Notes under the pieces: generated by a model | What the model was told of the DNA's origin: nothing | Seen by the model: the letters and a program-made list of their open reading frames with translations, nothing else | The model's database searches: none | From: Hydractinia symbiolongicarpus | Taxonomy: Eukaryota; Cnidaria; Hydrozoa; Anthoathecata; Hydractiniidae | DNA length: 64,000 nt | Direction of reading: 5' to 3' | NCBI RefSeq assembly: GCF_029227915.1 | Contig: NC_079880.1 | Span: forward strand, 14,712,001-14,776,000 | Program-made: the position numbers and the translations under genes | Part shown: positions 36,101 through 49,674 of the stretch, piece by piece | Layout: each line of letters opens with the position of its first letter | Position numbering within the stretch: position 1 is the first letter of the stretch

Positions 36101-39100
36101 TAGCTGTTCCACATTCTCCCACAGTTAGTGACATAATTCTGCTCTAATTAGGAATGTCCATCACATTCCTAATTATCGCTTATGCTTGGTAGTTACATCC
36201 GTCTCCACAAAATATGTTGGTCCTTGGCAATTTTAACTTGAATGTAGCATGAAATTAGCTAGCTAGCTACATACTAGCTTGAAAAATTATTTCAGATGAA
36301 TGACAAATGACTTTTTTGAGTGAAATACTTCTACTCTGTAGGAATGACCCATCACATAGCTTGTTCTAGCTATAATCATCCACAAAATTTCTTGTCTCTG
36401 ACAATTTTATACCAAAAACCAAAACGTTTAGCAAAGTCAACAAAGGAACATAGCTAGCTGCATATTTTGCAGATAGTACGTTCCTTCTCCTGTTAACGAT
36501 AAATGTTTTATATATAAAGGTTGATGTGGAAATCTACTTTTTTAAACCTGCCCCTGAGCATACACCAGTGGGGCTGAAGTTATAGAAACAGAAATTATTT
36601 TACTATATATTATATCAGGAAACTTTTTCAAAGTCTACATTCGTTTTGAAAGAGGCATTTATATAAATTCTAACAGGCAGTTCTCGTGAAATCATCAACA
36701 CCTACTGAAGATCTTTAAATATATATTCAGAAAATTGAAAATTTCTAAACCAGAAAATAATTCCTGATAAAGAAAGCCCCAGGATATGTTTCATCAAATT
36801 AAACCTTTTTTGCTTTGGCGAAGATGAAACCGTTTGATCGATTACCATGAAGCACGTGGGAACTTTGTGTATTATACGATTCAACCGAAAGGGGTATCTA
36901 AAATTTTCGCTTGCGAACCTAGGGGACTCTCCACCCCGCTCCGCAACACTTTCTATATTGACCAACAGCTGTTTGGGCTCTTCAAGTCATCTTTAAATTT
37001 TTTAGGTTGTAACCATGGAATTTGCAGAGTTTTCTAAATCCATTATAAACATCACATATAATTTAGAACACTTAGATTTCAGAATTTTTGAGGTCGTTTT
37101 TATTGAAAACACAATATTGTACAGCTATGAAGCTGTGGAACCGATGTAATAACAAAGTTAGGTTTTTTGTTTAATGATCTTCAACTGAGTTATAGCTTAT
37201 TAAAAGACAAAGGCCAGCAACCAATTTCTCCTACTTTGGGATTCTTATATCTATGGGAAGCCAATTTCTATTCATCAACGTATAGCCAGCCAAAAAAAAC
37301 TCAAGTCTCGCTTACCTAGCATTTGCATCAGATGATACAAGACGAATTACTAAAACACTACAAGACTGAAATATAATGAAATAAAAAGTTACATTATTTT
37401 TTTTAGTAAAAAAGGTTTGTAATAAAATTTGTACCAGATAATTTGAAGCAAAAAGCCTTCCAGAAGGGCTAGCTTATATGTCAATAAAGTATATACAGAA
37501 TCGATTCAAAAGCATGGAAGATAAGAAATTCATTAAAGTAACAAAAATTTAGCATTACAGGTCAGGTTAACCACTTCATCAATTTAAACCATGTAGCACA
37601 ACAAGCGTGGAGTGCTTAACACAGATGTGCTATTGGACATGCAGTGAAACTTTTACAGCGGTCTGTTATGACAAAAACTGCCAGACGACATATTTTATTT
37701 CAATTAATCCGAAAAACTAATATTAAACAATGAACGGGTAAAAGTGGTAAATAAAACGAACCACATTGACCATCAGGATACAGGTACATCACATCTAATG
37801 GGAAGCCCTTTTGAAATGCTATTTTCAAAAAACAACACCCATGTAACTTCAGATCAAATTAAATAATAAACAGGCTGCAGTTTGTCGTTTACCCTGCTAA
37901 TTAATTACCTTTCTCGGTTAAGCCCACAAGATTGAATTATATACTCTATCACAAAAAAGGCTCTATTTTAGCTTACATCGTAAACACTTTTAAATTCATA
38001 GCATAATTAATAAAAAATGAGCTCTTGGTGCTTGTTTTACAGAGGAAAAATTAAACAAGCTGGCAAATTTGTAGAAACCCCTCTGTTCAGTCACCAAGCA
38101 GCAAGCTCAATAATAATATACGGAGTAATTCTGTTCAAACTGGTAGCCCAATTTTTATTTTGTGCTGAAGACGCCTGAAAAGGGATGACAAAGATCGAAA
38201 GTCTGAGAATACCTGCGATCGACAACACTTGTTTTTTTTTCATGGACTGAAGACTAGTTTTAAAATATATTTATATAAAAGGCCCTTTCAAACATAGTCT
38301 GCAAAAAACTTCTCCAAATATAGTTCTGAGTACTAGTTTCATTGTTATGTGGTGTTTATTATATTCCGCAGACCTTCTACGCAAATCGACAGGCAAAATA
38401 ACGCATAAGATATGCCGTAGCCCTAAATATTTTATTCTTTTGCTGTGTAGCTAAATTATGATGTATGGAAAACATCTTTAGAATAGGATAATTATTACAA
38501 AGTCTATGCCTCTTTACTACTTTCTTATCGTGACTTGTGACTAGCTTCAGGTTGGTAAAATGACACAAGAAGAAGTGAAAACGATGGCTAGCATAACCAA
38601 ATTAAATAGAAAACGTGGGAGAAAAGCATAAAATAGTTAGCTAGCTAGCTGTCTGTCTATGGCTATCTACTGACACTGGCTACGTTGGCACGCCTGCTTT
38701 ACGTTTAGCCAAAATAATAAAAATCATTTGTCTACTAAGATTTACATCTAATAAGTATAGAAAAAATACAAAATATTTACAAGACAAAAATATCAAAAAC
38801 CTGAGCTATGCAAGTTTTAAACCGGCAGATTAACCGTCAATTAAAACACTAATCGAGTCCGAGACACGCATATCTTCACTTAAATCGCGAGCTTTCAGCT
38901 GTGTATTCCACAGCTGATAAAATCTGGAAAGAAACTAATTGACTGATATTTTTTTTACTCTTTCAAAGTTTTTTAATTTTTTTAAATCCTTTAATACAAG
39001 AATTAATTAAACGCATACTTTTTAATCATAGATAATTACTAATAAAAACAAAAAAATCGAAGAGAATGACATATATTCTAATTTTATACCAGCATGTTAA

Positions 39101-39486
39101 AGACACCAAAAGTAACTAAACTGTGCACTTTTTAAATTTAAGTTTTAATAGGAGCTGGATAAATATCTGATAAAATTTCATTTTGGTTGAAGTCATGACG
39201 CTTATGTCGTATGCATTCTTATGCTTCATATACCAAAACACAATGCTGTTTTGGTTTGTTAATTGTTCCCCGATATCAAGATGTGTTAAGGTCGATTGTT
39301 GATTATTAAATCTACATTTGCACTGAAGATAATCTCTAGTGTTTCATTTTTTTTGTAAAATTTATGTTATATAATTACATATTTCTTTTAGTAAAAACAT
39401 ATCACAAGTTGAATTATCAATATAACTTGAGTTTTGAATACAATTTCAACGATTCGTGCAGTTAATTTTAAACCAAAAAAACATCT
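33114..39486. other. Long AT-rich intergenic region
   Basis: No recognisable gene appears in 6.4 kb. TAGCTAGC clusters occur at 35860-36300 and 38636-38650. Open frames up to 104 codons (33748-34062) lack family signatures, start context and splice support. A TTGTTATTGTTGTTATTG microsatellite lies near 33585. Confidence 0.4.
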
Positions 39487-42400
39487 TTACTTCAGAGAAC
39501 AGCATTTATACTGCATACGTAGTTGCGTTTCATTTCGTTTCACGGCAGTTTCACGTAAAAATGTTGCTTCTGGACACTTGATTGTAAATAATGTTGAGAG
39601 GGCTGTTAAGATGTTAGATTCACTCGTCCATGGAGTTGCCTGTTCTTGGCATTGAATTGTTAGACGAATCTTGCGGCGGCGTGTGCGTTCTTTGGCTGGT
39701 TTGACTGGTGTCTTCTTTTCCGAGACCTGCAAAATAAAATGAATATAAATAAAATAAATAAATGAATGAATAACGTAATTAGAATTCAGTGACCTGTCAA
39801 TTTAACAAACCAAATTTGGTGCTGCACTCTCACAAAACAATCGATATAACGAACTCTCGTTTTTTCCAACTTTTTGTGTTCTTGCAGAGCTGGTTACACT
39901 TTTTTAGTAAGAACTAAGAATTTTTGCCTCAGTCTAAGATGTTCTTATTGTTTCGCATGTTCAATGTGTCCTTATTTTGTTGTTATGTTATCAGTAGTTC
40001 TTACTTATGTTACATTTCACATTATAAATATTTATGTAAAATCTACAAGTACAATTTCTCAAAATTGAAAGTCTCTCTTTTGTTTGTTCTTTATGAGAAA
40101 AGTAAAAAGTTTTAGCCTTGACACTGTTCTAGTTCCTACTTTCCAGTCATTTTCAGCTTCATTGTTCTTACAAAGTTGTTCTAATAATATAGGTACATCG
40201 AGACTAACGGAAGATGGTCTCAGGAGATTAACATACTTTTGATATTTTGTGCTTTTTTTGGCTTTTATTGACTTTGGCACATGAATCTTTTTTTAAAACC
40301 GATGTGGTGTTAATAATATATGTTTTTCCGAAAGTGCTTTTTCAGTAATTTAAGAAAAGATACTTTTTGGCTCCATTTTATCAAATCAATCTAAAACACA
40401 CCATTCCAAGTTTCAAGTAATTACTTCAATTTTATCCGGAGATATAGATCTTTTAAGTTCATTACAAAGTACCTATTTTTAACCCACAAATTTCATTAGC
40501 CGCAAAATTTAATACTTTTAACTTTACACGTTTGCACATTTAAGCTACTTTTTATTACCCACTTACGATTCTCTTAACTATACATAAATTATGTAGCGTA
40601 GTCACTATTTGCAAGTTTTGACCTGTTGATGAACGATCCCACTTTCAACTATTGATATAAACATGTCGTTAAGATCGAATTACTTGTTTAAAGTGTCGTT
40701 CATATAGGGATTTAAGTGGGTCCTCAGGTTAGTGATATATTTTCATGATTGTCAAGAATATAATTAATGGAACAGCACCTGTTAATTCAAATTAGTCCTT
40801 TCGTTCAACTTTGATTCCAACTTAGCTAGAGGCTGCCTTAGTGAAATTTTTTTTTAAGTGAACAAGACTGAAGTTTTCACTTCTTCCAAACTCTGTCATT
40901 CTTATGCTTAAAGCCAATGGTTAGGCCCTAATCTCGCGGCCATTATTTACTAGAAAATAATTACTTCCCAGCAAAATAATGGATATTTACTCTATTGTCG
41001 ACCAAGCTCGAGAAAAGCTGCATAGCAACGCACATAACAACTTCTTTCGCCATATGTAGAGATCACTCCAGCTTTTTAAACTGTGTTTAACGCCTTAAGA
41101 CACTACCAGGCGTCCCAGGATAGTATATCACAGTGGTGGGTATAAAATGAGAAGCTTTACACGCAGTCAGATTAAACTTGTCAGAGTTAACTTGGGGAAA
41201 AAAGCTGATGCGAGTTAGGGCAAAATGATCGACCTTCAATCGTTTCATAAGTTAGAAACTTTGAAAGAAAAACTATTTTAGCTGTTCGACCTATGTAACC
41301 GCGCCACCAAGAAAATTTTAAAACTTAGCGGTTACACAGCGAATTGTTTTGAGAAATCGTAGAAAACAGTTTGGCCTGTGTTCTGACATTTTTATGTTTC
41401 AATATTCAGTTCGATTTACATAGCCCAAAAGATTTATAGCGTTATTTTTATTGCATCGGCAACATGCAATGGCGATGACCCTAAATCAAAAGATCTTTTT
41501 CGTCGTACGAGTGTTTGCAATGGCAACCAAGGCAACCTAGCAGATAAATTACGGTCTAAATTTTTTAAAATCCATCGTATACTATCACATCCTAATCAAA
41601 TAAATAAGGAATAGCAATTTTTTTTGATATCATTTTAAGATCTTTAAACATATGGTATTTTCGACGTGTTTGAAAAAAGACACTGTTCTATCTTCTTTCT
41701 TACTAGTGTCATGCAACCTAGGCGTTTTTTCATGGCCAATTTTGGACCAGAAAATAAAACATGCTGCAAACTATAATAAACAGAAATATCCTGCCTTCCG
41801 CCAATTTTAAATTCACATGTCCAAGTCTTTTACATTGTTGCATCGCTCTCTTGTTTCTTGAACCGTTACTACGGAGGGAACTCAGGATGATATTAGGCAA
41901 ATGAAAAAAAAAAGACAGATTTAAATTGTTAATGTCTCCACTCTTAGGCGAATTAGCTGCTTTAAAATTTCATTTTTTTTTATAAGACCAAATTATCACA
42001 CTTTTCTTCTCTTGTGAACCAAGCGCAAATTATTTATTTTTGCAAATTGGTTATGTTGCAAGTGAATAGATTTTTCGCGCAAATTTGACACTTTGGGATA
42101 AATTTTTCAAATTCTGCAAAATAACCACATCTCATAAAAACAAGCCTCATGTACAATAAAATGATGTCAACTTTCACTTACTTTCGATCTTGGAAAACGT
42201 GATGAATCGCAAACGACAGAATATCCTGATGACCTCTTCGCAATCCAACACTAAAAAAAACAAATCTTGTCGATTCTCTATTGTCCCAGTTATATTTGTC
42301 CTATTTCAACTATGCACGATCTCCTTTTACCGGAAAAGCAATACAGAGTGCTTAAAGCAGATATGTTAAGGACCACCTTGTGTTATGTGTTTTTTTCACG

Positions 42401-43147
42401 CGATTTTTGCTCCCATGAAACCACTAAAATCCATAAGTTGAAGAAAAATAAAAGAGCTTTAGGTAAATTTATAATTGTAAAACAACTTGATTAAAGTACA
42501 TAGAGTCCTAGTAGCAATATAGTTAAATGTGTCCAACTACATTTGCCTCATGTAATAACAAGCCTGCCTTTTCCCTTTAAAGCACTGGTGCGTCCTTTCT
42601 TGTAAAGTCCTAAACTGTCTCATTCCCCTAAAAAAACCTTTCTTATCTAACGTAAGATTAACACCAGTTTTGTTGCATGTAAAAGACGTTGTTAAGAAAA
42701 CTAAATGTTGCTGACTGAATGTTGACAGCCGAATACTTTGAGACATAACAAAATTGTTATATAAATTGTCAATGTTTTGAACGAGAAAGAATAGATAGCT
42801 AGTCATGTAAAAATGTAAAGATGTGAAGATGTAAACGTTTATTTTTACAAGCAGCTCAAGTGGTTTAATTCCGAAAGTTTGTCATTATTCGACCATAACG
42901 TGTATGATTTTTATTAGAGGAAATCCGAATTTTTAATCCCGTCTCTACAACATTTTGTGGTTCATTCTCCACAAGCGTGTCTATCTGTAGTTAGCAGACT
43001 ACACACTGCAAAACGTTCTTGACGTTAAATTAAATATAAAAATATAAACTTTTTAAAAGGAAAACTTACCCGACCAGTTTTTCGTGTTCCATGAATCACC
43101 ATCAAACACGAAACAACCAAAAATAAAAGTATACACAAATTCTTCAT
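39487..43147 (-). CDS. Small secreted protein, 105 residues, two exons, unrecognised family
   Basis: Exon 1 (43070-43147) encodes MKNLCILLFLVVSCLMVIHG, a classical signal peptide, then TRKTGR. Exon 2 (39487-39726) follows a 3.3-kb GT-AG intron in phase 0. The mature chain is about 85 residues. It starts very basic (EKKTPVKPAKERTRRRKIR), continues with two hydrophobic blocks, and has four cysteines in the pattern IQCQEQ, IKCPEA, QYKCCS near the C-terminus; two disulfides are possible. It ends KCCSLK at TAA. I do not recognise the family; the KCP...QYKCC ending is only loosely like small extracellular cysteine proteins. Exon 1 and its upstream region lie inside the tandem duplication and occur again at 51374-51451, whereas exon 2 is single. 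Confidence 0.6.
39727..41479. other. Intron of the secreted-protein gene, outside the duplication
   Basis: No further exon is recognised. A TATAAAA with an initiator-like CAGTCAGATT about 30 bases downstream (41137-41175) resembles a plus-strand core promoter, but no convincing coding sequence follows. Confidence 0.4.
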
Positions 43148-44060
43148 AGTGGTATCCAATCAAAGCAGACGCTTGTTGAACACTTTCACTCAGTACACTT
43201 CAAAATTCAAAACAAAGTCGATCCAACAGGAAAAAAGATTGTCGAGTTGTTACTTGTAATGGTAATTAAACTTTGTAAACCTTTTGAAGCGGCCTCGCGT
43301 GCAGAAAGAAACTCCTTCCAAAGTCTAATATGCTAGCTATGTTTCGGCTGCAAAGCATATGGGAAATGAGATTTTTATTGTTTATTGTAAAAGAAACTTA
43401 TATCTTATTACAGTATGGGTTAAAGAATTAAAACTTCGTTCTGTTTGTAGAACCATGTTGGGAAGGTATTTCGAGGACTTATTACGAAAATATTAGGAAT
43501 TATCGAGTCAGCGAGAGATTGATTAATGAGACAACCACGTGATAGGGTAGAACTGTTTTGAGAAGTGTTTGTGTTGGCAACTTCATGCTCCTTCACTTGG
43601 TTCAGAATCTTTTTGCGTTACATTTTAATATTTTGAAAATCAGCCGCAAGATCTAATGTTTTTTAAGATTCTACTAACACCATCCCATTTGCACCCACTG
43701 CAGTATTTTCTCCTTTACAATGTTTGGGTAGAGATGACATAAAATAGCAGCTACGAGGGAGTGCGACAAATTAATTTTTGTCTAAAACTGTGTGTGTTCA
43801 ACATGACTAATATTTGAACAATCTTTCAAAGCAGACCTTCCGTGTTTACTGTCAAATGGGATTAACGTGGATTAGGAGTATGTCTTTTATAATTTCCGAC
43901 GCTTTGTGTTCATGTCAAGAGGAGAAATTGAACAAAATTATAACATGTACCTGTCAGCTGTCGGATGGAATGGTATGACGTCATTGATTGTTAATGAGAC
44001 GGAGGCTGTTGCTTTAGGCGACAGTACAAGCAACTGTTAGTATAGCTACCTTGTTATTAC

Positions 44061-44290
44061 AGTGGAATCTCTCTGGAGCGAACATGGTCTAAAGCGGGCA
44101 CCTCTATATAACGGACACTATTCCTTGGAACGGACGGATTTCAGGTCAAACTCTCACAAGATAATCTCTATAAGACAGACACTTTTTTTTACACCAAAGG
44201 TGTCCGCTTTAGAGACTTCGTGTAGAACACCACATATAATATTCAGAACTGTCATATATTGTCTTAGGAGGCCCTTAAGTATCATCTAGC
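44061..44290 (+). mobile_element. Pogo/Tigger-like terminal remnant (unit 1)
   Basis: TTATTA is followed by CAGTGGAATCTCTCTGGAGC and CTCTATATAACGGACACT, the style of subterminal repeat seen at pogo/Tigger ends, next to a TA target. GTGTCCGCTTTAGAGACTTC at 44199-44219 looks like an inverted partner. No transposase and no clear second end are seen, so this may be a MITE or solo end. The same sequence occurs at 52365 in unit 2. The 75-codon frame it contains is not thought to be a gene. Confidence 0.45.
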
Positions 44291-44768
44291 AATTGCAAAG
44301 CATTAAACCCCGACGGAGGGGCAAGAAAGCTGTCTAAATTACTATGCACTTATATTTGCGGTTGGTTGGAAAAAGTGCCAGATTGCGCAAAAAATCACGA
44401 AATTTGTCATAAGCACTACTTTCCACGGTATTCTAACATGAATTTGCTGTCAGAAAACAGGTAAAACAAAATTATTGAAATCCGGCCACTTATTTCTATA
44501 GTAACCACCTTAAAGGCCTTAAAATGCAAGTACGGCGGCAGTCTTATTAGCTGCCTTACTGATGCACCCTCCGAAGTGAAGTCGTCAGATTTATCTTGTC
44601 ATCAATTAGACTTAAGTATTTTGTGCTTTCCAGGTCAAAATATTGTTGCCGTAGTCCTTTCGTCGATCTGCAAGGAAAGACTTTCCAAAAACAACAACTT
44701 CAAACTCTATTTTTCCGTGGAACTTCGGAAACCAGGAGAAAGAAGATTTCTCAAGATCAAAACACCCA

Positions 44769-46745
44769 TCTATATATTAATACGCCTTGTGTGTGTGTGC
44801 GCACGGTGAGGCCACGTCACACAAATCACAGGTCACTTTCTTACGACGTGGCGTTACGCTAAAATTTACCAAGTTAAAAAAAACGCAAATCAGGGGGTTA
44901 CTATATAAATATTTAATTCTCTTTTCTTACTCATAAAACTAATTTTTATTTTAATTTCAAATGGTTTTATTTGTTTTTTTGTTGTAAAAGCCCCGCTGGT
45001 CGTTTAAGATAGAATAATTAAATTTTACCCCCGGTTTTCCATGCGCCGTATCTCACGGAAACAAAGTTTATTAACTGAAAAATGAAAACCAAAGCGAAGA
45101 AAGTTGTCTCTTTTTCAAAGTAATCCTGAAAAAAGTTATTTCAAACAAGGTTTACTCATCACGAGGTTAGATTGAAGCTTATTTGTTTCTTCTATCTTTT
45201 TTGTGTTCTGGGACCGAAGTTGCTTTCTTTTAAAAAAACTATCGAATTCGAATGATAATTCGAATCTAAGAAGTAAAGAACAAAACTGTTGTCATTGTAG
45301 AGCGACTGTTGATGTCGAGCGAGAATAAAAAAAGTTTATGTTGTTGCCAGAAATATTTGTTATAAAGAAGAAAAACGTACGATAATATAACGTCAAAAAG
45401 AGAACTGATTGGAAATGTATCAGACAATTGTAGCTAGCTATACATTTTCAATTTGTTTTCTTTGGGATGAAGCGAAGTTTAATAATCGAAGTAAAAAACT
45501 GATTGGTCTTTTATCCAGAGACGCTAGCTAACTGAGAAAGCCAAAGAAAGGCAGGTGTGTTGTTTAGTTTATCTGGTAAAGAAATAAGTTTAGGTGTGTA
45601 ACGTTTTTTTTAACCGTTTTAACTTTCAGAGCTCAGCTTTTCCTTTAAATTTTTAGTTCCTTGTTGAGTCTTGAGCTTAAATGCGTTTTCTTTTGACACA
45701 ATTTTTATAAGAATCTAAAATGTAAAGCGACGTTTTTAAGCCGTTTACACGCTTCCAGCTAAACTTTCCCTTTAATATGAAGTTAAATATGTTTTGTCTT
45801 TAGCCTGAACATATTTAACATTTTTTGTAAGAATATACTCTAAACAATGGGTCAGAATATCCTAAGAATATGTCTAAGCTTGGTTGTTTCTTTTAATATA
45901 AAAATTTGTATGACTGAACCTTTTTCTCTCCAAAACAATGGGCAAGTACACCAGGGAAAGCTAAGAACATGAAGGCCGAAACGAAAAAAAAAAACACTAT
46001 TCTTATAAAATACAGCGTGTATATAATAGAGAAGAGTTTATATAAAATGTAGAAAGTATTTTTATGTTGTTACTGTTTTTAACGCTACGAAGTGGTTGAT
46101 GTCGTTATAATAAACCTTAATGTAAACAAAGTTAAATCAATGTTTACATTTGTTACGTTACCGTTTAAAATAATATTCGATTCTTCAATTCGAAAACACT
46201 GCATTGTTATCATGCACTGCACGTTTGCGCATTGGGAAGGTTGCTATATGCAATAGACTAAATAGCTAATTTGGTATGATGCATTAGAATCTGTACGTTG
46301 TGGAAACTTTGCAATAACCTTATTTGTGTGACTTATCGATTTTTTCTAATGTCTGGTATACCATTTTCCCTTTTATATTTCGGGTATGGCAAAGCAAGTA
46401 TATAGTTTTAACAGATTTGTTAGCCACCTTCGATTTTGTTAAACTTTTTGCATTTTTATTTGTTGCTGGACATGCTTATATTTTTAAGCGTTCTGTTTCA
46501 GCGGGTACATATATAACGCAGATTGTGAGCAACTTCAATCCCAGGGTTTTTTCTCTTTTATTGTTATTTTTTTATTGCTGCACATATTTATTTTTTTGGA
46601 CGTTTTGTTCTAGTGGTTATCAACTAGAATAATACAAATTGTGACTTTTAAAAATTCACATTACTGTGTTGTATGTTTTTGTTTGGTATCCCTTACATCG
46701 GTTTAATGAGAGATTCAGTGGATTCCCCCACGGGTATTCAGCTAG
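44769..46745 (+). mobile_element. Helitron present in unit 1 only
   Basis: It starts TCTATATATTAATACGCC after A (44768) and ends GTGGATTCCCCCACGGG, TATTCAG, CTAG (46742-46745), then T. The corresponding position in unit 2 (53072/53073, CACCCA-TACTTTAT) is uninterrupted, which fixes both borders to the base and shows insertion between A and T without target duplication. No Rep/helicase frame is present in 1977 bp. It inserted after the segmental duplication. Confidence 0.93.
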
Positions 46746-47153
46746 TACTTTATAATTTCTTCTGTCGCTGCATGCAGGTATTAGTACGGCCTAGTGGTGG
46801 TACCTCCCTGCTTCCTAAATCGAACTTCCACCCTTTACTTATTCTGCCGAGAAATTACCGGCTTCGCTCTGTTTTAGTCATTTTGTCGGAAGACGTTTGT
46901 CGATGCTACCATCCATACACGTAGTCCTTAAGAAACAAACGCGACCGAAAAGGCGCTTGTAGTAGTGCTCGTTATTCGGTGATTTAGTATGCCATTAAGC
47001 GTCAAAGTGTCATATGTTGCCTAGCAACAACTAACCATGGCAACTAATCGATTAAAATTTTGACTTAATTTTGGTTTACTTTCGCATACTATGATATCCT
47101 TATTAAATAACTTTAGAAAAGATAGTCCGTTGCGATATATTTTATTTCTTTAG

Positions 47154-47383
47154 TAACCACCTTAACGAGAAATGACATTTCTGACTCTCTTGCTGATGTA
47201 ACCACCTTAACGAGAAATGACATTTCTGAATCTCTTGCTGATGTAACCACCCTAACCAGAAATGACATTTCTGAATCTCTTGCTGATGTACTGAATAACT
47301 GTTTATACGCCCACCTTCCTAAACACACTTCGTCAAAATCCATAATTAGAAAAACGTGTTCTTGTATCATAGAGATAACGTAA
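47154..47383 (+). other. Possible exon with three 45-bp in-frame repeats (unit 1)
   Basis: TTTATTTCTTTAG, an acceptor-like sequence, precedes an open plus-strand stretch of VTTLTRNDIS-(D/E)SLAD repeats (15 residues each, three copies) and then NNCLYAHLPKH, ending TAA at 47381-47383. Unit 2 has two copies of the repeat and one extra ATT codon. Both differences preserve the frame, which hints at coding, but the minus strand is open too. The family is unknown. Confidence 0.3.
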
Positions 47384-47549
47384 TCTTCTTAATGCCTCTA
47401 TAGCATGGCTGCCGAGATTACTTCGCGCTAAACATACACAAAATTCGCACGGTAGCCTAATAACGGGTTTGCGTACAGGCTTACCCTAGCTCGCTGCACG
47501 TTAAACGCTGAGTCCCTTAACTAGTGTCTGCAAATTTCATTATTATCAG

Positions 47550-47693
47550 AAGAAGTGTGACAAACGGGTGTTATTCTTAAGCCAAATTCCGGTCTATAAC
47601 CCGGATGATATTGATGCTAACCATCCTCGCAGCTTTAAAACAGAATGGCGTGTCGCGGCTACAAGCGTACATCATGAAAAGCAGCCTTTCCAG
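47550..47693 (+). other. Splice-bounded open stretch, 48 codons (unit 1)
   Basis: The stretch is flanked by TTATTATCAG and GTAGCT. It is exactly 144 bases, open in phase 0, with composition unlike its surroundings: KKCDKRVLFLSQIPVYNPDD, then HPRSFKTEWRVAATSV. It is also present at 53835-53978. It may be an exon of an unidentified gene or a transposon fragment. Confidence 0.3.
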
Positions 47694-48574
47694 GTAGCTA
47701 TGTGTATTTATGCTGTTTTGTTATTCATACTCAAAAACTCGATCAATCATTCTGTTGTGTTAAACAGATTTTTCTGTTATTTGAATTCGCATAACTCTAT
47801 ATTTTGGCCATCGTAAACGCTACTTTATGGCATGGTGCCCAAAAACGCTCATAATTCCTGTGCAACAGTTGTCTACCAAATTCTTGTTCTAATAAAATTG
47901 CAATGTTATCATTTGCGTAACTGTTGTGTTAATAGTTGTTTAACATCATTTTATGTTACTGGGAAGCGACTTTAAGGCATTTTTGTCAATATTTTGTACT
48001 TATCGTAACAACAGGTTACGATTTTTGTTTAAAACTCAAGCTTATTGAATCAGTCAGTATCATACCTTCAACATGTTTTAACTGTATAAATTGGTTTCAT
48101 CCACATTAGCAATTTTGATGGGGGTATTCCCCTATTCCTATGTCAGTTTGGAACATTTATAAGGTGATAATTCTAATTCTAGGGGTATCTTGTTTTTGAA
48201 ATCGGAACAGCATTTGAACCTGTGTACAAGAATAAAAAACGATGCTTGACAAACATGTGTTTTAAAATTTTTAGTGACTGATGGTATTTATGCACAGCTT
48301 CTTAATCCATATTTTTGCTTAAAGACAATCATATCACAGAGTTATACAACTTTAAACTTCGAACAGACAGTCACGGATGTTCAGTGACATGTTGTGGCAA
48401 AATTGTTATTTAATTTGATTTAGTATGGCGATGATACAACGATCTTTGTTTAAGATTTCACACAGTTTCCGGTATAAACACAGTATATCCCCTTAATATT
48501 CCATTGATTAGTGAAACTGTAAGAAATAATTTTCCAGACATTCCGTCTAAGTCACCTCCTCTTTATTACTACCC

Positions 48575-48870
48575 GTTGTAGGCATGATCTCACAATTGCG
48601 CTACGGGCCAATGAAACAGCAAGTGTGATGTATTATTATTCCGAATATTTATACAGGATATGGCCACTGCAGTGTTTGAAACACTGTTATTAATGTGGGT
48701 CCGAGTATACATTAAGTATACACCAGCATTACCTACCCAATTTCCCTCACATGACATGGGTTGACACGAAGCTGTTGTAAAGACACTTGCTAAACATGCC
48801 CGCGCTGTGGACCGAACCACGGACCTTGTGATTACGAAACGCACTACATAACCACAAGGCCACGCGCCTC
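48575..48870 (-). repeat. tRNA-derived SINE (unit 1)
   Basis: On the minus strand from 48870: GAGGCGCGTGGCCTTGTGGTTA (A box), GTAATCACAAGG, GGTTCGGTCCAC (B box), then a body with two small hairpins (GTATACTTAATGTATAC, GTGTTTGAAACAC). The A and B boxes are about 40 bases apart, as in tRNA-derived polymerase III promoters. The 3' end is approximate. The 84-codon frame across it is an artefact. Confidence 0.75.
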
Positions 48871-49674
48871 ATATTTTTATTGAGTTTGTTGCGATGGTAA
48901 ATTCTCAGGGATTTAGTCGCGGTTTAACGGCAACTTTTTAATAAAGCGTTAAAAATTGAGTTATTTGATGAATGAAAATAAGAAAAATGTAATACAAAGT
49001 ACAAAAATTAATACACAAGTGACTTGAATAAATATAAATGTATAAATATATAAGTGTGTTTGATATAGTCGGAAGTTATTCCTTAGTGTGTAACTTTTCG
49101 TCGATTTCTAAAAAAAAAATTATTCAATTTATATTGTTGCGAGATACATCCTCGTTTAAACGCCACCGCCCTCCTATAATCTGTCCCCATACTTTGAATA
49201 CAGTCAATGCATATAAAAAATTGGATAAAAAGTGCTGTGTTAAAGCTTACATCCCGTGAAAAACAATTTAAGCTCATATCAAAGACCATATCAATATTTC
49301 AATATCGAAAATGGTTCTTCAAGATTTTCTTCTACCTATGTCCTATTCATATCTGCATTTTCCGATCTTCTTCAAGTTTAAATTACAGAGATTCAACTGT
49401 GGGGATGACTATCATTCAAGTTAAAAAAGTTAAAAAGAGTCTGCTGCTAAGAAGTTTTTAACAACCAATAAAAATTTAGAAAACACTGCCATCTTTAATG
49501 TTATGGAAATTGAGTATATTGAGCACCAACATTGAAACGGTACGAGTTGTGGTCATAAATAATTTAATGGAAAGCAACATTTAGAGAAATGTTTGTTGAC
49601 TTATAAATTGTAGCAATAACTTCTGAAAGGTTATCGTAATCATATATATATATATATCTTCACAGACACTCACC

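Noticed and set aside
41137-41175. TATA box plus initiator as a real promoter
   Set aside because: Spacing is right, but only short frames follow and the region lies in an intron on the other strand; no transcript evidence is available.
47154-47288. 45-bp repeats considered as a CRISPR-like array
   Set aside because: The repeats are contiguous without spacers, only two or three copies, in an animal genome; they form a minisatellite.
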